Below, one piece after another: positions 45,443 to 53,649 of a DNA stretch of 64,000 bases. Origin of the DNA: Candidatus Gastranaerophilales bacterium (GTDB lineage: Bacteria > Cyanobacteriota > Vampirovibrionia > Gastranaerophilales > CAJFVJ01). The first letter of the stretch is position 1. Every line of letters begins with the position of its first letter. Below the pieces are notes generated by a model that was given only the letters and a program-made list of their open reading frames with translations, had not been told where the DNA came from and did not search any database. The stretch is from positions 194,048-258,047 of the forward strand of contig CALUSR010000002.1 of assembly GCA_944323485.1 (NCBI GenBank), read 5' to 3'. The position numbers and the translations under genes were made by a program.

Positions 45443-45470
45443 TTTAAAGATGACAAAAATTGCATTTGTT

Positions 45471-46289
45471 TTATTCAAAACTATCTATATCTAAAATTCC
45501 AAAAAAATTTTTATCTTTCTTTTCTTTAAGTAATTTTTGTGCTTTTTTTTCAACTAAATTTTTGTAATCATTTCTTATTTTCTGCATATTCTCAGGTTTT
45601 ATCATATCCTCTAATGCCATATCACAGTTCCATCCAAAACGACTTTTTCTCTCTGTATTTTCTACCTTCTTTTCATATTCCATCGCTTTAAAAAATAAGT
45701 CTTTATGATTTTCATAAAGATTTAGCCAATCATTTTTAGACTGATACATACAGAAATAGCACCCAGAACGTTTTCTCCATTTATAATAATCAGGATAGCC
45801 TATTCCAAATTTTTCAAGAATATTTTCAATATCTTTTCTTCTCTGCTGATTTTCGACAAAAGGATAAATTGCTTTAATTATACTATCATTATTCTTACTG
45901 CTTAATGTTCGTTCTTCTTCATCAGCTCTTATTCCAATATACATATTTACAACCCCTTCCCAATTTTTTTGAAATAGGTCATAGACATATTTTCTAAATA
46001 CTTTTGTTTTCATCTCAACAGTACACCATCGCTGATGAACAGAAGGAAGATAGCCATAAATTGTCATCAAATGCTCAAAACTTTTTTCAGGCTTTATTCT
46101 TGTTATCTTTTTCCCTAAAAATACTTCAATTTTGTTCAAATAATCATATGTCTCAGGCAACTCGCATTCTGTATCACAAAAAACAAGCTCCGTATTCTCA
46201 AAAATTTCAGGCATATTCTCTTTCATGAAAAATGCTAACGCCGTAGAATCCTTCCCTCCTGATAAACTTAGTATATGATACTCTTTCAT
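45471..46289 (-). CDS. PP-loop ATPase of PAPS-reductase/DndC-like family (pair 1)
   Basis: 272 residues. ATP-pyrophosphatase loop SLSGGKDSTALAFF (SGGKDS at 10-15); RWCT with Cys 89; GIRADE at 119-124; RSGCYFCMYQ with Cys 177 and 180; YPDYYKWR before it. The group is found in phages and mobile elements and in DNA phosphorothioation (DndC). The C-terminal ECGIH motif of true assimilatory PAPS reductases is absent. It faces the SNase-PLD gene. ATG 46289 has AGGAGCAGGAG upstream. The first 29 residues are identical to those of its paralogue at 47673-48458; the rest is about half identical by eye. Confidence 0.83.
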   Translation of the reverse strand: MKEYHILSLSGGKDSTALAFFMKENMPEIFENTELVFCDTECELPETYDYLNKIEVFLGKKITRIKPEKSFEHLMTIYGYLPSVHQRWCTVEMKTKVFRKYVYDLFQKNWEGVVNMYIGIRADEEERTLSSKNNDSIIKAIYPFVENQQRRKDIENILEKFGIGYPDYYKWRKRSGCYFCMYQSKNDWLNLYENHKDLFFKAMEYEKKVENTERKSRFGWNCDMALEDMIKPENMQKIRNDYKNLVEKKAQKLLKEKKDKNFFGILDIDSFE

Positions 46290-46367
46290 CTCCTGCTCCT
46301 TTATACAAAAAAGTTCTGTAGAAATTCTACAGAACTTTTTCTTTCAAAATAAGAAGCTAAAAACTTA
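46204..46367. repeat. 164-bp direct repeat, copy 1
   Basis: Matches 48373-48536 with only two mismatches (near 46344-46345). It covers the first codons of the PP-loop gene, its ribosome site, a 33-base palindrome and 27 further bases ending exactly where copy 2 meets the stop codon of the 48534 gene. Both edges are abrupt. Period between copies is 2169 bases. Confidence 0.95.
46308..46340. terminator. Palindromic terminator-like hairpin, copy 1
   Basis: AAAAAGTTCTGTAGAA / TTCTACAGAACTTTTT around a central A. On the - strand it is upstream of the PP-loop start and followed by six T, so it may act as an attenuator here; no - strand gene ends in front of it in this copy. Confidence 0.7.
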
Positions 46368-46418
46368 CTAATCAAAAACTATCCATTGAATAATATTTAA
46401 TATAAGATATGATATGTC

Positions 46419-47693
46419 ATGATTTCAAAAAAAACATTACTCTTATCAATAATACTTCTATCATCTCTGACATGCTCTGCTCAGGCCACAGTCATTAACT
46501 CTAAAAAATATACATCAGCTAACTTTTTACAAAATAAAGATTATAGCATAGACCTGATGTTTAACTATCCTTATTACAAAACCCCATCAACAAAAGCCAG
46601 AACTAAATCAGCTAAGGTTTTGCTTTATGAACTGAAAAATGAAACAAAATCTCTTGATTTTATGATGTATGGAATATACGATCAACCAGACATTTTTAAT
46701 GAAATTGTTTACTTATGTCATAAACCAAATATAAAATTAAGAGGAATTGTTGATGTAAATACAAAAGGACAAAATGATTATGCAGATACGCATAAACTAA
46801 AATCTTTGTGTTGCAAGATTAAAACAGATTTTTCCCAAAAAGATGAAATGAAAAATTACTATGATAAACAAAAGAAACTTGGTTACCTAATGCATAATAA
46901 AGTTTTTGTCTTTTCAAATAACCATGTATGGACCGGCTCTACAAATATAAGTTCAACATGTTCTGGAGGCTATAACGCAAATGTTGCTTATCTTATAAAA
47001 GATAGACAAGTTGCTGATTTATATAGACAGGAAATCGAGCAAATGTATGAAAGAGAAAAATTTCATACCGATAAAGAAAAAATTGCAAAAAGAAATATTT
47101 CATTATCAGATGGAACTCTTTTGAGCGTATACTTTTCTCCTAATGAAAAAATTATGAATGAATCAATTCTACCAAGCTTTAGAAATGCTAAAAAATATAT
47201 TTATATAGGGATGTTTTACTTTACCAACCAAAAACTTGTTAAAGAACTCATTAGCGCTCATAAAAGAGGTGTTGATGTAAAAGTCATAGTCGATGCATCT
47301 TTTGCCAATAACTATAGATACAATATAGATATTATGAGGCAAGAAGGGATAAAAGTTAAAGTAGAAAATTGGGGAGGAAAAATGCATTGCAAAATTGCTG
47401 TAATAGATGATGAAAAAGTCCTTACAGGTTCGTTAAACTGGACAAAATCGGCAGTTAATTTTAATGATGAAAACTTTCTTGAAATAAAAAGTAAAAGGAT
47501 AGCAAATGAATCAAAGAATTATCTTGAAAATCTTTGGATGTCCATTCCAGATAAATGGCTAAAAGAAATACCTTATGCAGAGGGACTTGATTCAAAAAAT
47601 TCTTGCAATGACGGAATTGATAACGACCATAATAACTTAACAGATAAAGAAGACCCTAAATGCATTAAAAGCTCAAAAATATTCAATAAGTAA
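46419..47693 (+). CDS. Secreted PLD-family nuclease (pair 2)
   Basis: 424 residues, exported (KTLLLSIILLSSLTCSAQA). It carries the phospholipase-D fold without an SNase domain: first HKD in MHNKVFVFSNNHVWTGSTN (about 157), second in MHCKIAVIDDEKVLTGSLNW (about 321), then IPDKWLKEIP and the Cys-capped CNDGIDNDHNNLTDKEDPKC at the end. The same order and end motif as the C-terminal part of the pair 1 nuclease shows they are paralogues. A TATGAT lies five bases before ATG, no ribosome site. It overlaps the convergent PP-loop gene by 21 bases. Confidence 0.83.
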   Translation: MISKKTLLLSIILLSSLTCSAQATVINSKKYTSANFLQNKDYSIDLMFNYPYYKTPSTKARTKSAKVLLYELKNETKSLDFMMYGIYDQPDIFNEIVYLCHKPNIKLRGIVDVNTKGQNDYADTHKLKSLCCKIKTDFSQKDEMKNYYDKQKKLGYLMHNKVFVFSNNHVWTGSTNISSTCSGGYNANVAYLIKDRQVADLYRQEIEQMYEREKFHTDKEKIAKRNISLSDGTLLSVYFSPNEKIMNESILPSFRNAKKYIYIGMFYFTNQKLVKELISAHKRGVDVKVIVDASFANNYRYNIDIMRQEGIKVKVENWGGKMHCKIAVIDDEKVLTGSLNWTKSAVNFNDENFLEIKSKRIANESKNYLENLWMSIPDKWLKEIPYAEGLDSKNSCNDGIDNDHNNLTDKEDPKCIKSSKIFNK

Positions 47694-48458
47694 ATTATTT
47701 TGCATTTCTTTTGAAGAATTATTCAGATATTTTTCTTTAATTTTTTTTATATTATAAGGCTTTATCATCTCTCTTAATGGAGCAAAAGAACACCATGTAA
47801 AAAGTTTTTCCTTTGACTTCCTTCCTTTCTCTTCGTAGTACATTGCTTTTTCATATAGCTCAGGATGATGTTCATAAAGATTTATCCAATCAATCGGCTT
47901 TTGATAAAAGCAAAAATAACAACCGTTTCGCTCTCTCCACTTGTAATAATCAGGATAAAAAATACCATTATCTATAAGAATCTTTTCAACATCTTTTTTA
48001 CAAATATAATTCTCTACAAAAGGATAGATTCCTTTTGATATTTTCTTCTCCTCTTCCGTTTTTGGAGAAAGCCCTTTCCTCCAGCTTTCATCAGCTCTTA
48101 TAGCTATATAAAAGTTAAAAATACCATTTCCTTGTTCTTGTATTCTTTTAAAGATATAATTCCAAGATGTTTTTACTTTTAATTCTATAGTGCAATATCG
48201 TCTATGTGGAGCAGGAATTAAAAAACTTGTGTGAAAAATATGGTCAAAGCTTTTTTCAGGTTTTATCCTGATAATTTTTTTATTTAGGAATACTTCTATT
48301 TTATTCAAATAGTCATAAGTTTCAGGCAAATCGCAACCAGTATCATAGAACCAATATTCTATTTTTTTATGTATTTCAGGCATATTCTCTTTCATGAAAA
48401 ATGCTAACGCCGTAGAATCCTTCCCTCCTGATAAACTTAGTATATGATACTCTTTCAT
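47673..48458 (-). CDS. PP-loop ATPase of PAPS-reductase/DndC-like family (pair 2)
   Basis: About 261 residues from ATG 48458. Same layout as the pair 1 protein: SLSGGKDSTALAFF, YDTGCDLPETYDYLN, RYCTIELK, AIRADE and RNGCYFCFYQ with YPDYYKWRER before it. All residues expected for ATP binding and both Cys groups are retained, so both copies look active. Its 3' end overlaps the convergent PLD gene by 21 bases. Upstream sits a terminator hairpin that ends the preceding - gene; the expression of this gene must therefore start between the hairpin and the ATG or read through. Confidence 0.83.
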   Translation of the reverse strand: MKEYHILSLSGGKDSTALAFFMKENMPEIHKKIEYWFYDTGCDLPETYDYLNKIEVFLNKKIIRIKPEKSFDHIFHTSFLIPAPHRRYCTIELKVKTSWNYIFKRIQEQGNGIFNFYIAIRADESWRKGLSPKTEEEKKISKGIYPFVENYICKKDVEKILIDNGIFYPDYYKWRERNGCYFCFYQKPIDWINLYEHHPELYEKAMYYEEKGRKSKEKLFTWCSFAPLREMIKPYNIKKIKEKYLNNSSKEMQNNLLIEYF

Positions 48459-48536
48459 CTCCTGCTCCTTTATACAAAAAAGTTCTGTAGAAATTCTACA
48501 GAACTTTTTCTTCAAAAATAAGAAGCTAAAAACTTA
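48373..48536. repeat. 164-bp direct repeat, copy 2
   Basis: Counterpart of 46204-46367. The right edge coincides with the TAA of the 48534-48956 gene, showing that this copy is in the ancestral position and that the terminator belongs to that gene. Confidence 0.95.
48477..48509. terminator. Rho-independent terminator, copy 2
   Basis: Same 16-bp palindrome as at 46308-46340; here it directly follows, on the - strand, the gene that stops at 48534, with a T-run after it. Confidence 0.9.
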
Positions 48537-48956
48537 GTATCTCATCATCCTGTTCATATAATCAGCGGCATCACGTCTTCTCTGCTGGTCAAGATACTGC
48601 TGTTGTCTGCGTTCCATCTCAAGTTTTTTCTCTTCCTGCTCTTTTTCCCATTTTTCGTTCTTTTTCTTTTCTTCTTCTTTCAGTTTTGTATAACACTCAT
48701 TCAGCTCATCATCTTTATATTTTGTCTGGCAGAGGTCAACAGCTTCTCTGAACTGTTTTTTTCGTTCGAACCAGTAATCATTATCTGGACCGAGTTTTTT
48801 TGCATCCCAAAATCCTGTGCTTTCTCTTGCATCAAGATATTTATCAGGACAAAATTCACTCCATTGAGGTACAAGCACAATATCAGCATTAGCATACCCC
48901 GAAAATAAAACAACACTGCAAAGAGTGCAAAATAATATAACAAAAATCTTTTTCAT
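48534..48956 (-). CDS. Exported coiled-coil protein, unknown function
   Basis: 140 residues. Signal peptide KKIFVILFCTLCSVVLFSGY with likely cleavage after NA (ANA-D). The mature part has four Cys (in FCPDKYLD, DLCQTKYKD and NECYTKLK, one in the signal) and then a charged helix of about 60 residues rich in Glu, Lys, Gln and Arg (EEEKKKNEKWEKEQEEKK), probably a coiled coil. ATG 48956 has AGGAG. It borders the PLD/PP-loop array, and its terminator is duplicated with the array; a functional link is uncertain. Confidence 0.75.
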   Translation of the reverse strand: MKKIFVILFCTLCSVVLFSGYANADIVLVPQWSEFCPDKYLDARESTGFWDAKKLGPDNDYWFERKKQFREAVDLCQTKYKDDELNECYTKLKEEEKKKNEKWEKEQEEKKLEMERRQQQYLDQQRRRDAADYMNRMMRY

Positions 48957-49080
48957 ATAAAACTCCTCATAATATTGTGTAATCATTTTATATTTTTAGA
49001 AAAATACTGTCAATGAACATACACCAAGACGCAATAAAAATTATTCATAAACTTAAATATTATTAAAGGAGATTAAAACA

Positions 49081-49239
49081 ATGAACGTGTCAAATATTTC
49101 TTTCGGAAAAGTCTTATACTCATATAAAGCAAAAAAGGACAAATTAGAAGCAGAGAGAACAGAAATAGAACGACTCTGCAAAGATAAAAATATCAGCCTG
49201 AAAACAAGTACCTGCAAAATCTACGATGATATTTACTAA
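49081..49239 (+). CDS. Small SFGK-leader protein, 52 residues
   Basis: ATG 49081 with AAAGGAGA nine bases upstream. N terminus MNVSNISFGKVLYSYKAKK follows the same Asn/Ser-rich leader plus SFGK pattern as other small proteins here; the rest is a charged helix (KLEAERTEIERLCKDK) and a short Cys-containing end. No signal or membrane segment. It stops one base before the end of the convergent MlaA fusion gene. I cannot assign a function. Confidence 0.65.
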   Translation: MNVSNISFGKVLYSYKAKKDKLEAERTEIERLCKDKNISLKTSTCKIYDDIY

Positions 49240-49240
49240 T

Positions 49241-51430
49241 TCAAACAGAATCATCAAGCATATCTGTATTTTTTAATTTCACTGACTTTATATCTTCAAG
49301 AAGCGCCTCCATAAACTCTCTTCGATAAAGAAAACCGAGATGTGACCCATGATCAAACATAATTGTTTTTTCTCCCGTGTATTCTTTCAATTTCTTAAGC
49401 TGTTCCTCAGTTACAAAATAATCATCAAGCGCATGATAAATTTTATAATTGCTGCAATGTGTAAGATAATGTGATATATAGTGAAGACTGGACTTAAAAT
49501 TAAGACTGTCATGAGAATACCCCAATTCTTCAACAAGATATTTTTCGGCATAATCCTGATAAGACATACGATTTATTGTTTCATAGATATCTGTTTTCTT
49601 TGTTGTAGGCGTTTCTTCAAGAGTAAAAATCAAATCAGACAGCTTCTGCCTCATAATAAAACCTGATATTAACTTAGCCTCATCTTCAGAAAACAATTGA
49701 AACTTATCTGCAGATATACCCTCAGACTGAAGAATACCAAACACTTTTGCCGCAGTCAGTGCAACTGTTTCTTTTATATTACTTTTGATAAAGCCTTCGT
49801 TGTTTTTATCCGCCTGCTTCATCGAATATGTCAGCTCGATAGGTGGACAGACAGCTATAAACTTTGATATCCCGAGAATGTTCTCTTCATCTTCCATATT
49901 TGCAACAAACAATGCCGCCATCGCTCCGAAAGAGGTTCCTAAAAGTATCTTGTTTTTAAACTTGCAGTTGTATTTCTTCTCCAGAACTTCAATTATTTTC
50001 GCCGTGGTCATTCTGAGATAATACGCATCTTGAGGAAGTATCCCCGGTTTATAACTCTTTGGCATACTTTTGACAAAAGCCCAGTGAAAATGACTTCCCT
50101 GTATTATGACAGAATAGCCCAAATCATAAAAAATTTTTGCAAAAATACCGGAATGATGAGACATAGCACCCTCGCCTATTGAGGGATAAATTATTGCAAC
50201 AGGAGAGTTTTTGTCCTTTTGCATAATATATCTGAAAGAATAGTCTTCTCTCGGGGGGATAATATTAACCGAAGATGTTTTTATGCGTTTGAAAAAACTC
50301 CTGTTCCACAAAGACAGCTCATTCCACATCGAATTATCCACTTCAGGAATATTAAAAAGAACGGTTCTTAATGAGTCTGATACAGGTCCCTGCGGATTAT
50401 AATCATTGAGAATCAAATCAGCCTCAAGGCTGTCTTCTTCCTCATTTTGAGATAATATCTCACTGTTATCAGATACAGGAATTTCAGGTTGAATAATTTC
50501 CCTCTGTTTTTGTTCTCTGAATAAATCCTCAAAAGAGCAGTTTATCTCATCAGAAATTGTTTGCGCTATTTGATTATCAGAAATATTTTGAATACTAAAA
50601 AGTTCCGTTTTTTCATAATTTTCAAGGGCTTTTTCTTCTTCATAAAAAGCAAGCGAAGTATCATCAGCATTTTGAACTGTTTTTATAATATTTTCTTTTC
50701 TATCAAGATTGTTGTTTTTAATATATCGTTCTACAGCATAAAGTTTTTTCATTACCTCATAGGGATCTGCGTATGTCGAACCCATAAGGATATTCATCGG
50801 CTGGCTAAGAGTCAGCCTGTTAACAACCAAACCGGCTTTAACCATACCGAGAACGGGAGTTGCAATATATGACGACGGATCAAGTGCAGCATCAAATGCT
50901 CTGCCAGCTGCACCCCTCGGAGTTGTAGAAGAAAGAACAGGAAGAACAAGATAAGACCCCTGTTTTACCTTGCACTTTGAAAGGGCCTGCTCCATATCTT
51001 CGTCACGTGGTTCTATTTTAAAAATTTTTTGAGCAGGGTCATACAATCCGCCGAGCCCGATTGTTGAATTAGCTAAAAATCTTACCGACTCACTCTTCGT
51101 TGTCTTAAAATCACGCTGTATCAAAGAGCTGACAAGACGCCTCGGATATTCGATATTTTTATGTGCGGAATAAATCCGGTTCATTACATACTTTGGAAAA
51201 ATCGAAGACCACACAACATTTATCGGACAAATAACAAATTTATTAAGCTTCGAGTTGAAGGCAAACATCTTCCTGTTAAAATTCTCATACTTGTCTTCTC
51301 CGATAAACTCATATGAAAAATCAGGATATTTGCAATCTTTAGAATTTTGAGCATACGACGGATTTAAAAAATTTATATACAAAAAGGCAAAAAGAGCAAT
51401 TAGAGCCAGTACCCTGTTTATTTTCGACAT
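49241..51430 (-). CDS. MlaA (VacJ)-alpha/beta hydrolase fusion
   Basis: 729 residues with an N-terminal export signal (VLALIALFAFLYINFLNPSYA) but no lipobox. Residues about 40-255 are MlaA: YEFIGEDKYENFNRKMFAFN, a central SVRFLANSTIGLGGLYDPAQ and GSYLVLPVLSSTTPRGAAGR. After an acidic linker of about 130 residues a second half (about 390-720) has an alpha/beta-hydrolase pattern: VAIIYPSIGEGAMSHHSG, nucleophile elbow ILLGTSFGAMAALFVA (Ser near 500) and a C-terminal HGSHLGFLY with the candidate catalytic His. MlaA removes misplaced phospholipids from the outer leaflet of the outer membrane; fused to a possible lipase it might also degrade them. Normal MlaA is 230-260 residues. Confidence 0.83.
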   Translation of the reverse strand: MSKINRVLALIALFAFLYINFLNPSYAQNSKDCKYPDFSYEFIGEDKYENFNRKMFAFNSKLNKFVICPINVVWSSIFPKYVMNRIYSAHKNIEYPRRLVSSLIQRDFKTTKSESVRFLANSTIGLGGLYDPAQKIFKIEPRDEDMEQALSKCKVKQGSYLVLPVLSSTTPRGAAGRAFDAALDPSSYIATPVLGMVKAGLVVNRLTLSQPMNILMGSTYADPYEVMKKLYAVERYIKNNNLDRKENIIKTVQNADDTSLAFYEEEKALENYEKTELFSIQNISDNQIAQTISDEINCSFEDLFREQKQREIIQPEIPVSDNSEILSQNEEEDSLEADLILNDYNPQGPVSDSLRTVLFNIPEVDNSMWNELSLWNRSFFKRIKTSSVNIIPPREDYSFRYIMQKDKNSPVAIIYPSIGEGAMSHHSGIFAKIFYDLGYSVIIQGSHFHWAFVKSMPKSYKPGILPQDAYYLRMTTAKIIEVLEKKYNCKFKNKILLGTSFGAMAALFVANMEDEENILGISKFIAVCPPIELTYSMKQADKNNEGFIKSNIKETVALTAAKVFGILQSEGISADKFQLFSEDEAKLISGFIMRQKLSDLIFTLEETPTTKKTDIYETINRMSYQDYAEKYLVEELGYSHDSLNFKSSLHYISHYLTHCSNYKIYHALDDYFVTEEQLKKLKEYTGEKTIMFDHGSHLGFLYRREFMEALLEDIKSVKLKNTDMLDDSV

Positions 51431-51469
51431 ATTTAAATCATCTCATTCTTATGTGCTTCATATTGTATT

Positions 51470-52549
51470 TTGGAAAATCAAAAAAACGCATTCCTCATCA
51501 GGGTATTAAACCGGATTATTCACCTCATCAAATCCCTTTCTTCACAAAAACTTGTTTTTTTCTCCAAAATCTCCGATAATTTTCAGATGGAAAATCTTAC
51601 TCAAAAATTCAAATTTCTGATAAGCAACAGAAACAACTCATCTTATAAATACGTCCTTGCGCTGTCATTTATCTTCTGTTTCAAAAAAGGAAAGAAGAAA
51701 TACCGTTTTGAAGAGATTATGAGGTTTGTCATTCCTTTTTATTTCAATATGACGAGATATAAAATTACGGAAAAATCCTCAGGCAAACCTCCGAAAGTGC
51801 TCCAAAATATCAGCGATTACTCGGAGAAAAAACATTTAAGATATCTCTGTGAAGATGACTTCAAATATCTTCTAAAACAAAATGAAAAACTGTTTTTCGC
51901 ATGCCCCTTAAACTGCTTTAATAATACAGCCCTTTCAAGCTTTGAAGGAAGGAATGAATTTTTTTCTTACTCAATGAAAGAAAAATACATTGTCCTATCA
52001 GAAAAATTTTTCTCTCTACTCTCTGAACGACATGCCCGTGAGCTGCTCAAGGACACCGTATTTCTTTCTCTTTTGAAGTTTCTTGAAAAATACAATTCAA
52101 TCCCGAATCTCTACACAAAACTCTCAGGAAGCTTGTGCAAGAAAGATCTGAAGAAATACAAAGAACTCTTCACCAACGAAAAATCTCCTCTGTTTTCTGA
52201 TGCCTGCGGAATATGCGGTGAAAAAATCGGCAAGAATTTGAGCATAGACCACTTTATTCCCTTCAATTACGTTGCATGCGACGAAATCTGGAACCTTATT
52301 GCAGTACATAAATTCTGCAACTCTTATAAAAATGACCGGCTGGGAGATGAAAGAACCTACAAAAAACTCTGCAAGAGAAATAAAAAGCTCTATGAAATCA
52401 CCGAAGATAACCCTTATTTTAATTTTCTGAAACAGGAATTGTTCGATAAATTTCCGACCTATCAATCACTCAAAAAAGAGATGGATGACATCTACGCATC
52501 ATGCCGGTCTGTCGGATACAGAGAGTTCTCCTTCAGGATACAAAAATAG
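51470..52549 (+). CDS. HNH endonuclease-like protein
   Basis: 359 residues. C-terminal HNH domain about 245-290: CGICGEKIGKNLSIDHFIPF, then NLIAVHKFCNSYKNDRL, with the CxxC pairs, the DH and the N/H residues of HNH nucleases. The N-terminal 230 residues are helical, with SSYKYVLALSFIFCF and RFEEIMRFVIPFYF, similar to the recognition part of HNH proteins found in restriction loci. No methyltransferase is adjacent. Start is TTG 51470 by open frame; ATG 51590 (residue 41) is an alternative. Divergent from the MlaA fusion. Confidence 0.78.
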   Translation: MENQKNAFLIRVLNRIIHLIKSLSSQKLVFFSKISDNFQMENLTQKFKFLISNRNNSSYKYVLALSFIFCFKKGKKKYRFEEIMRFVIPFYFNMTRYKITEKSSGKPPKVLQNISDYSEKKHLRYLCEDDFKYLLKQNEKLFFACPLNCFNNTALSSFEGRNEFFSYSMKEKYIVLSEKFFSLLSERHARELLKDTVFLSLLKFLEKYNSIPNLYTKLSGSLCKKDLKKYKELFTNEKSPLFSDACGICGEKIGKNLSIDHFIPFNYVACDEIWNLIAVHKFCNSYKNDRLGDERTYKKLCKRNKKLYEITEDNPYFNFLKQELFDKFPTYQSLKKEMDDIYASCRSVGYREFSFRIQK

Positions 52550-52635
52550 CCCCCATCAATCAGCCTGTTAGGCAGTTTTATTTCTTCAATCCCCTGCATA
52601 AACTTTTCATGCAACACATGGTTTTGGAGGTTTTG

Positions 52636-53649
52636 ATGACAAAAGCAGTATTTTTTGATGTAGAAGACTACGAAAAAAACTTCCTGCAAAAAAAATGCAA
52701 CGGAAAATATGACTACTACCTGCTTCCAAACCCTCTCAACGATATCTCAAAACTTGACGATGACATAAAAGACGCTGACATCATATCATGTTTTACAACC
52801 TCAAGAGTAAGCGGAGATATCCTCAAAAATTTCTCAAACCTCAAACTCATAGCGCTCAGATCGGTCGGGTTTAATCACATCGACCTTGACTACTGCAAAG
52901 AACATAACATCACTGTTGTAAATACACCGAATTATGGCAACAAAAGCGTAGCGGAGTTTGCGTTCGGACTTATGCTTGATGTTTGCAGAAAAATAACAAA
53001 AGCCTGCATTGATTTTAGGGATATGAATATCAATCCTCTTGAAACAATAGGTATAGAACTTGGAGGAAAAACAGTAGGAATAATCGGACTCGGTGCTATC
53101 GGCGCTGAATTTGCGAGGATATCCTACGGATTTGATATGAATATCCTCGGATATGACATAAATCAAAGGGATGAACTTGTCGATAAATATGAAGTTGAAT
53201 ACACAGACTTTGACACCCTGCTTTCAAAATCAGACTTTATATCCCTGCACTCGCCTCTGACAAAAGACAACTTTCACATGTTTTCAGAAGACAGCTTCAA
53301 GAAAATGAAACCCTCATCAATCATCATAAATACGGCAAGAGGAGAGCTTATTAACACACAGGCACTGTATAATGCGCTCATAAACAAAGAAATATCAGGC
53401 GCAGGACTTGATGTCCTCGAGTCAGAAGAAACAATCTCAGACACAGACTATCTCTCTGATATAAGTATGCTAAACTCTGAAAAACTAAAAGACACCGTAC
53501 TCAACACAAGACTCTTCCAGATGGAAAACGTTATAATCACTCCTCATATTGCTTACAACACAAAAGAGGCAATCAACAGAATACTTTCGACAACAATAGA
53601 AAACATCGATGCCTTTATCTCAGGAAAAATAAAGAATAAAGTCAGCTAA
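52636..53649 (+). CDS. D-2-hydroxyacid dehydrogenase (D-lactate dehydrogenase-like)
   Basis: 337 residues. NAD-binding [10 protein letters not shown] (about 150-160), [25 protein letters not shown], the catalytic region [16 protein letters not shown] (Arg) and ITPHIAYNT (His). D-lactate formation from pyruvate is the likeliest reaction, given a D-LDH-like arrangement, but other 2-ketoacids are possible. Start ATG 52636 has a perfect GGAGG five bases upstream; the frame is open further upstream through the end of the HNH gene but without homology. Confidence 0.88.
   Translation: MTKAVFFDVEDYEKNFLQKKCNGKYDYYLLPNPLNDISKLDDDIKDADIISCFTTSRVSGDILKNFSNLKLIALRSVGFNHIDLDYCKEHNITVVNTPNYGNKSVAEFAFGLMLDVCRKITKACIDFRDMNINPLETIGIELGGKTVGIIGLGAIGAEFARISYGFDMNILGYDINQRDELVDKYEVEYTDFDTLLSKSDFISLHSPLTKDNFHMFSEDSFKKMKPSSIIINTARGELINTQALYNALINKEISGAGLDVLESEETISDTDYLSDISMLNSEKLKDTVLNTRLFQMENVIITPHIAYNTKEAINRILSTTIENIDAFISGKIKNKVS

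Noticed and set aside
45471-48458. Assimilatory PAPS reductase (cysH) pair
   Set aside because: No ECGIH-type C-terminal motif, no sulfate or cysteine genes nearby, two copies next to exported nucleases, and CxxC pattern GCYFC as in mobile-element PP-loop proteins.
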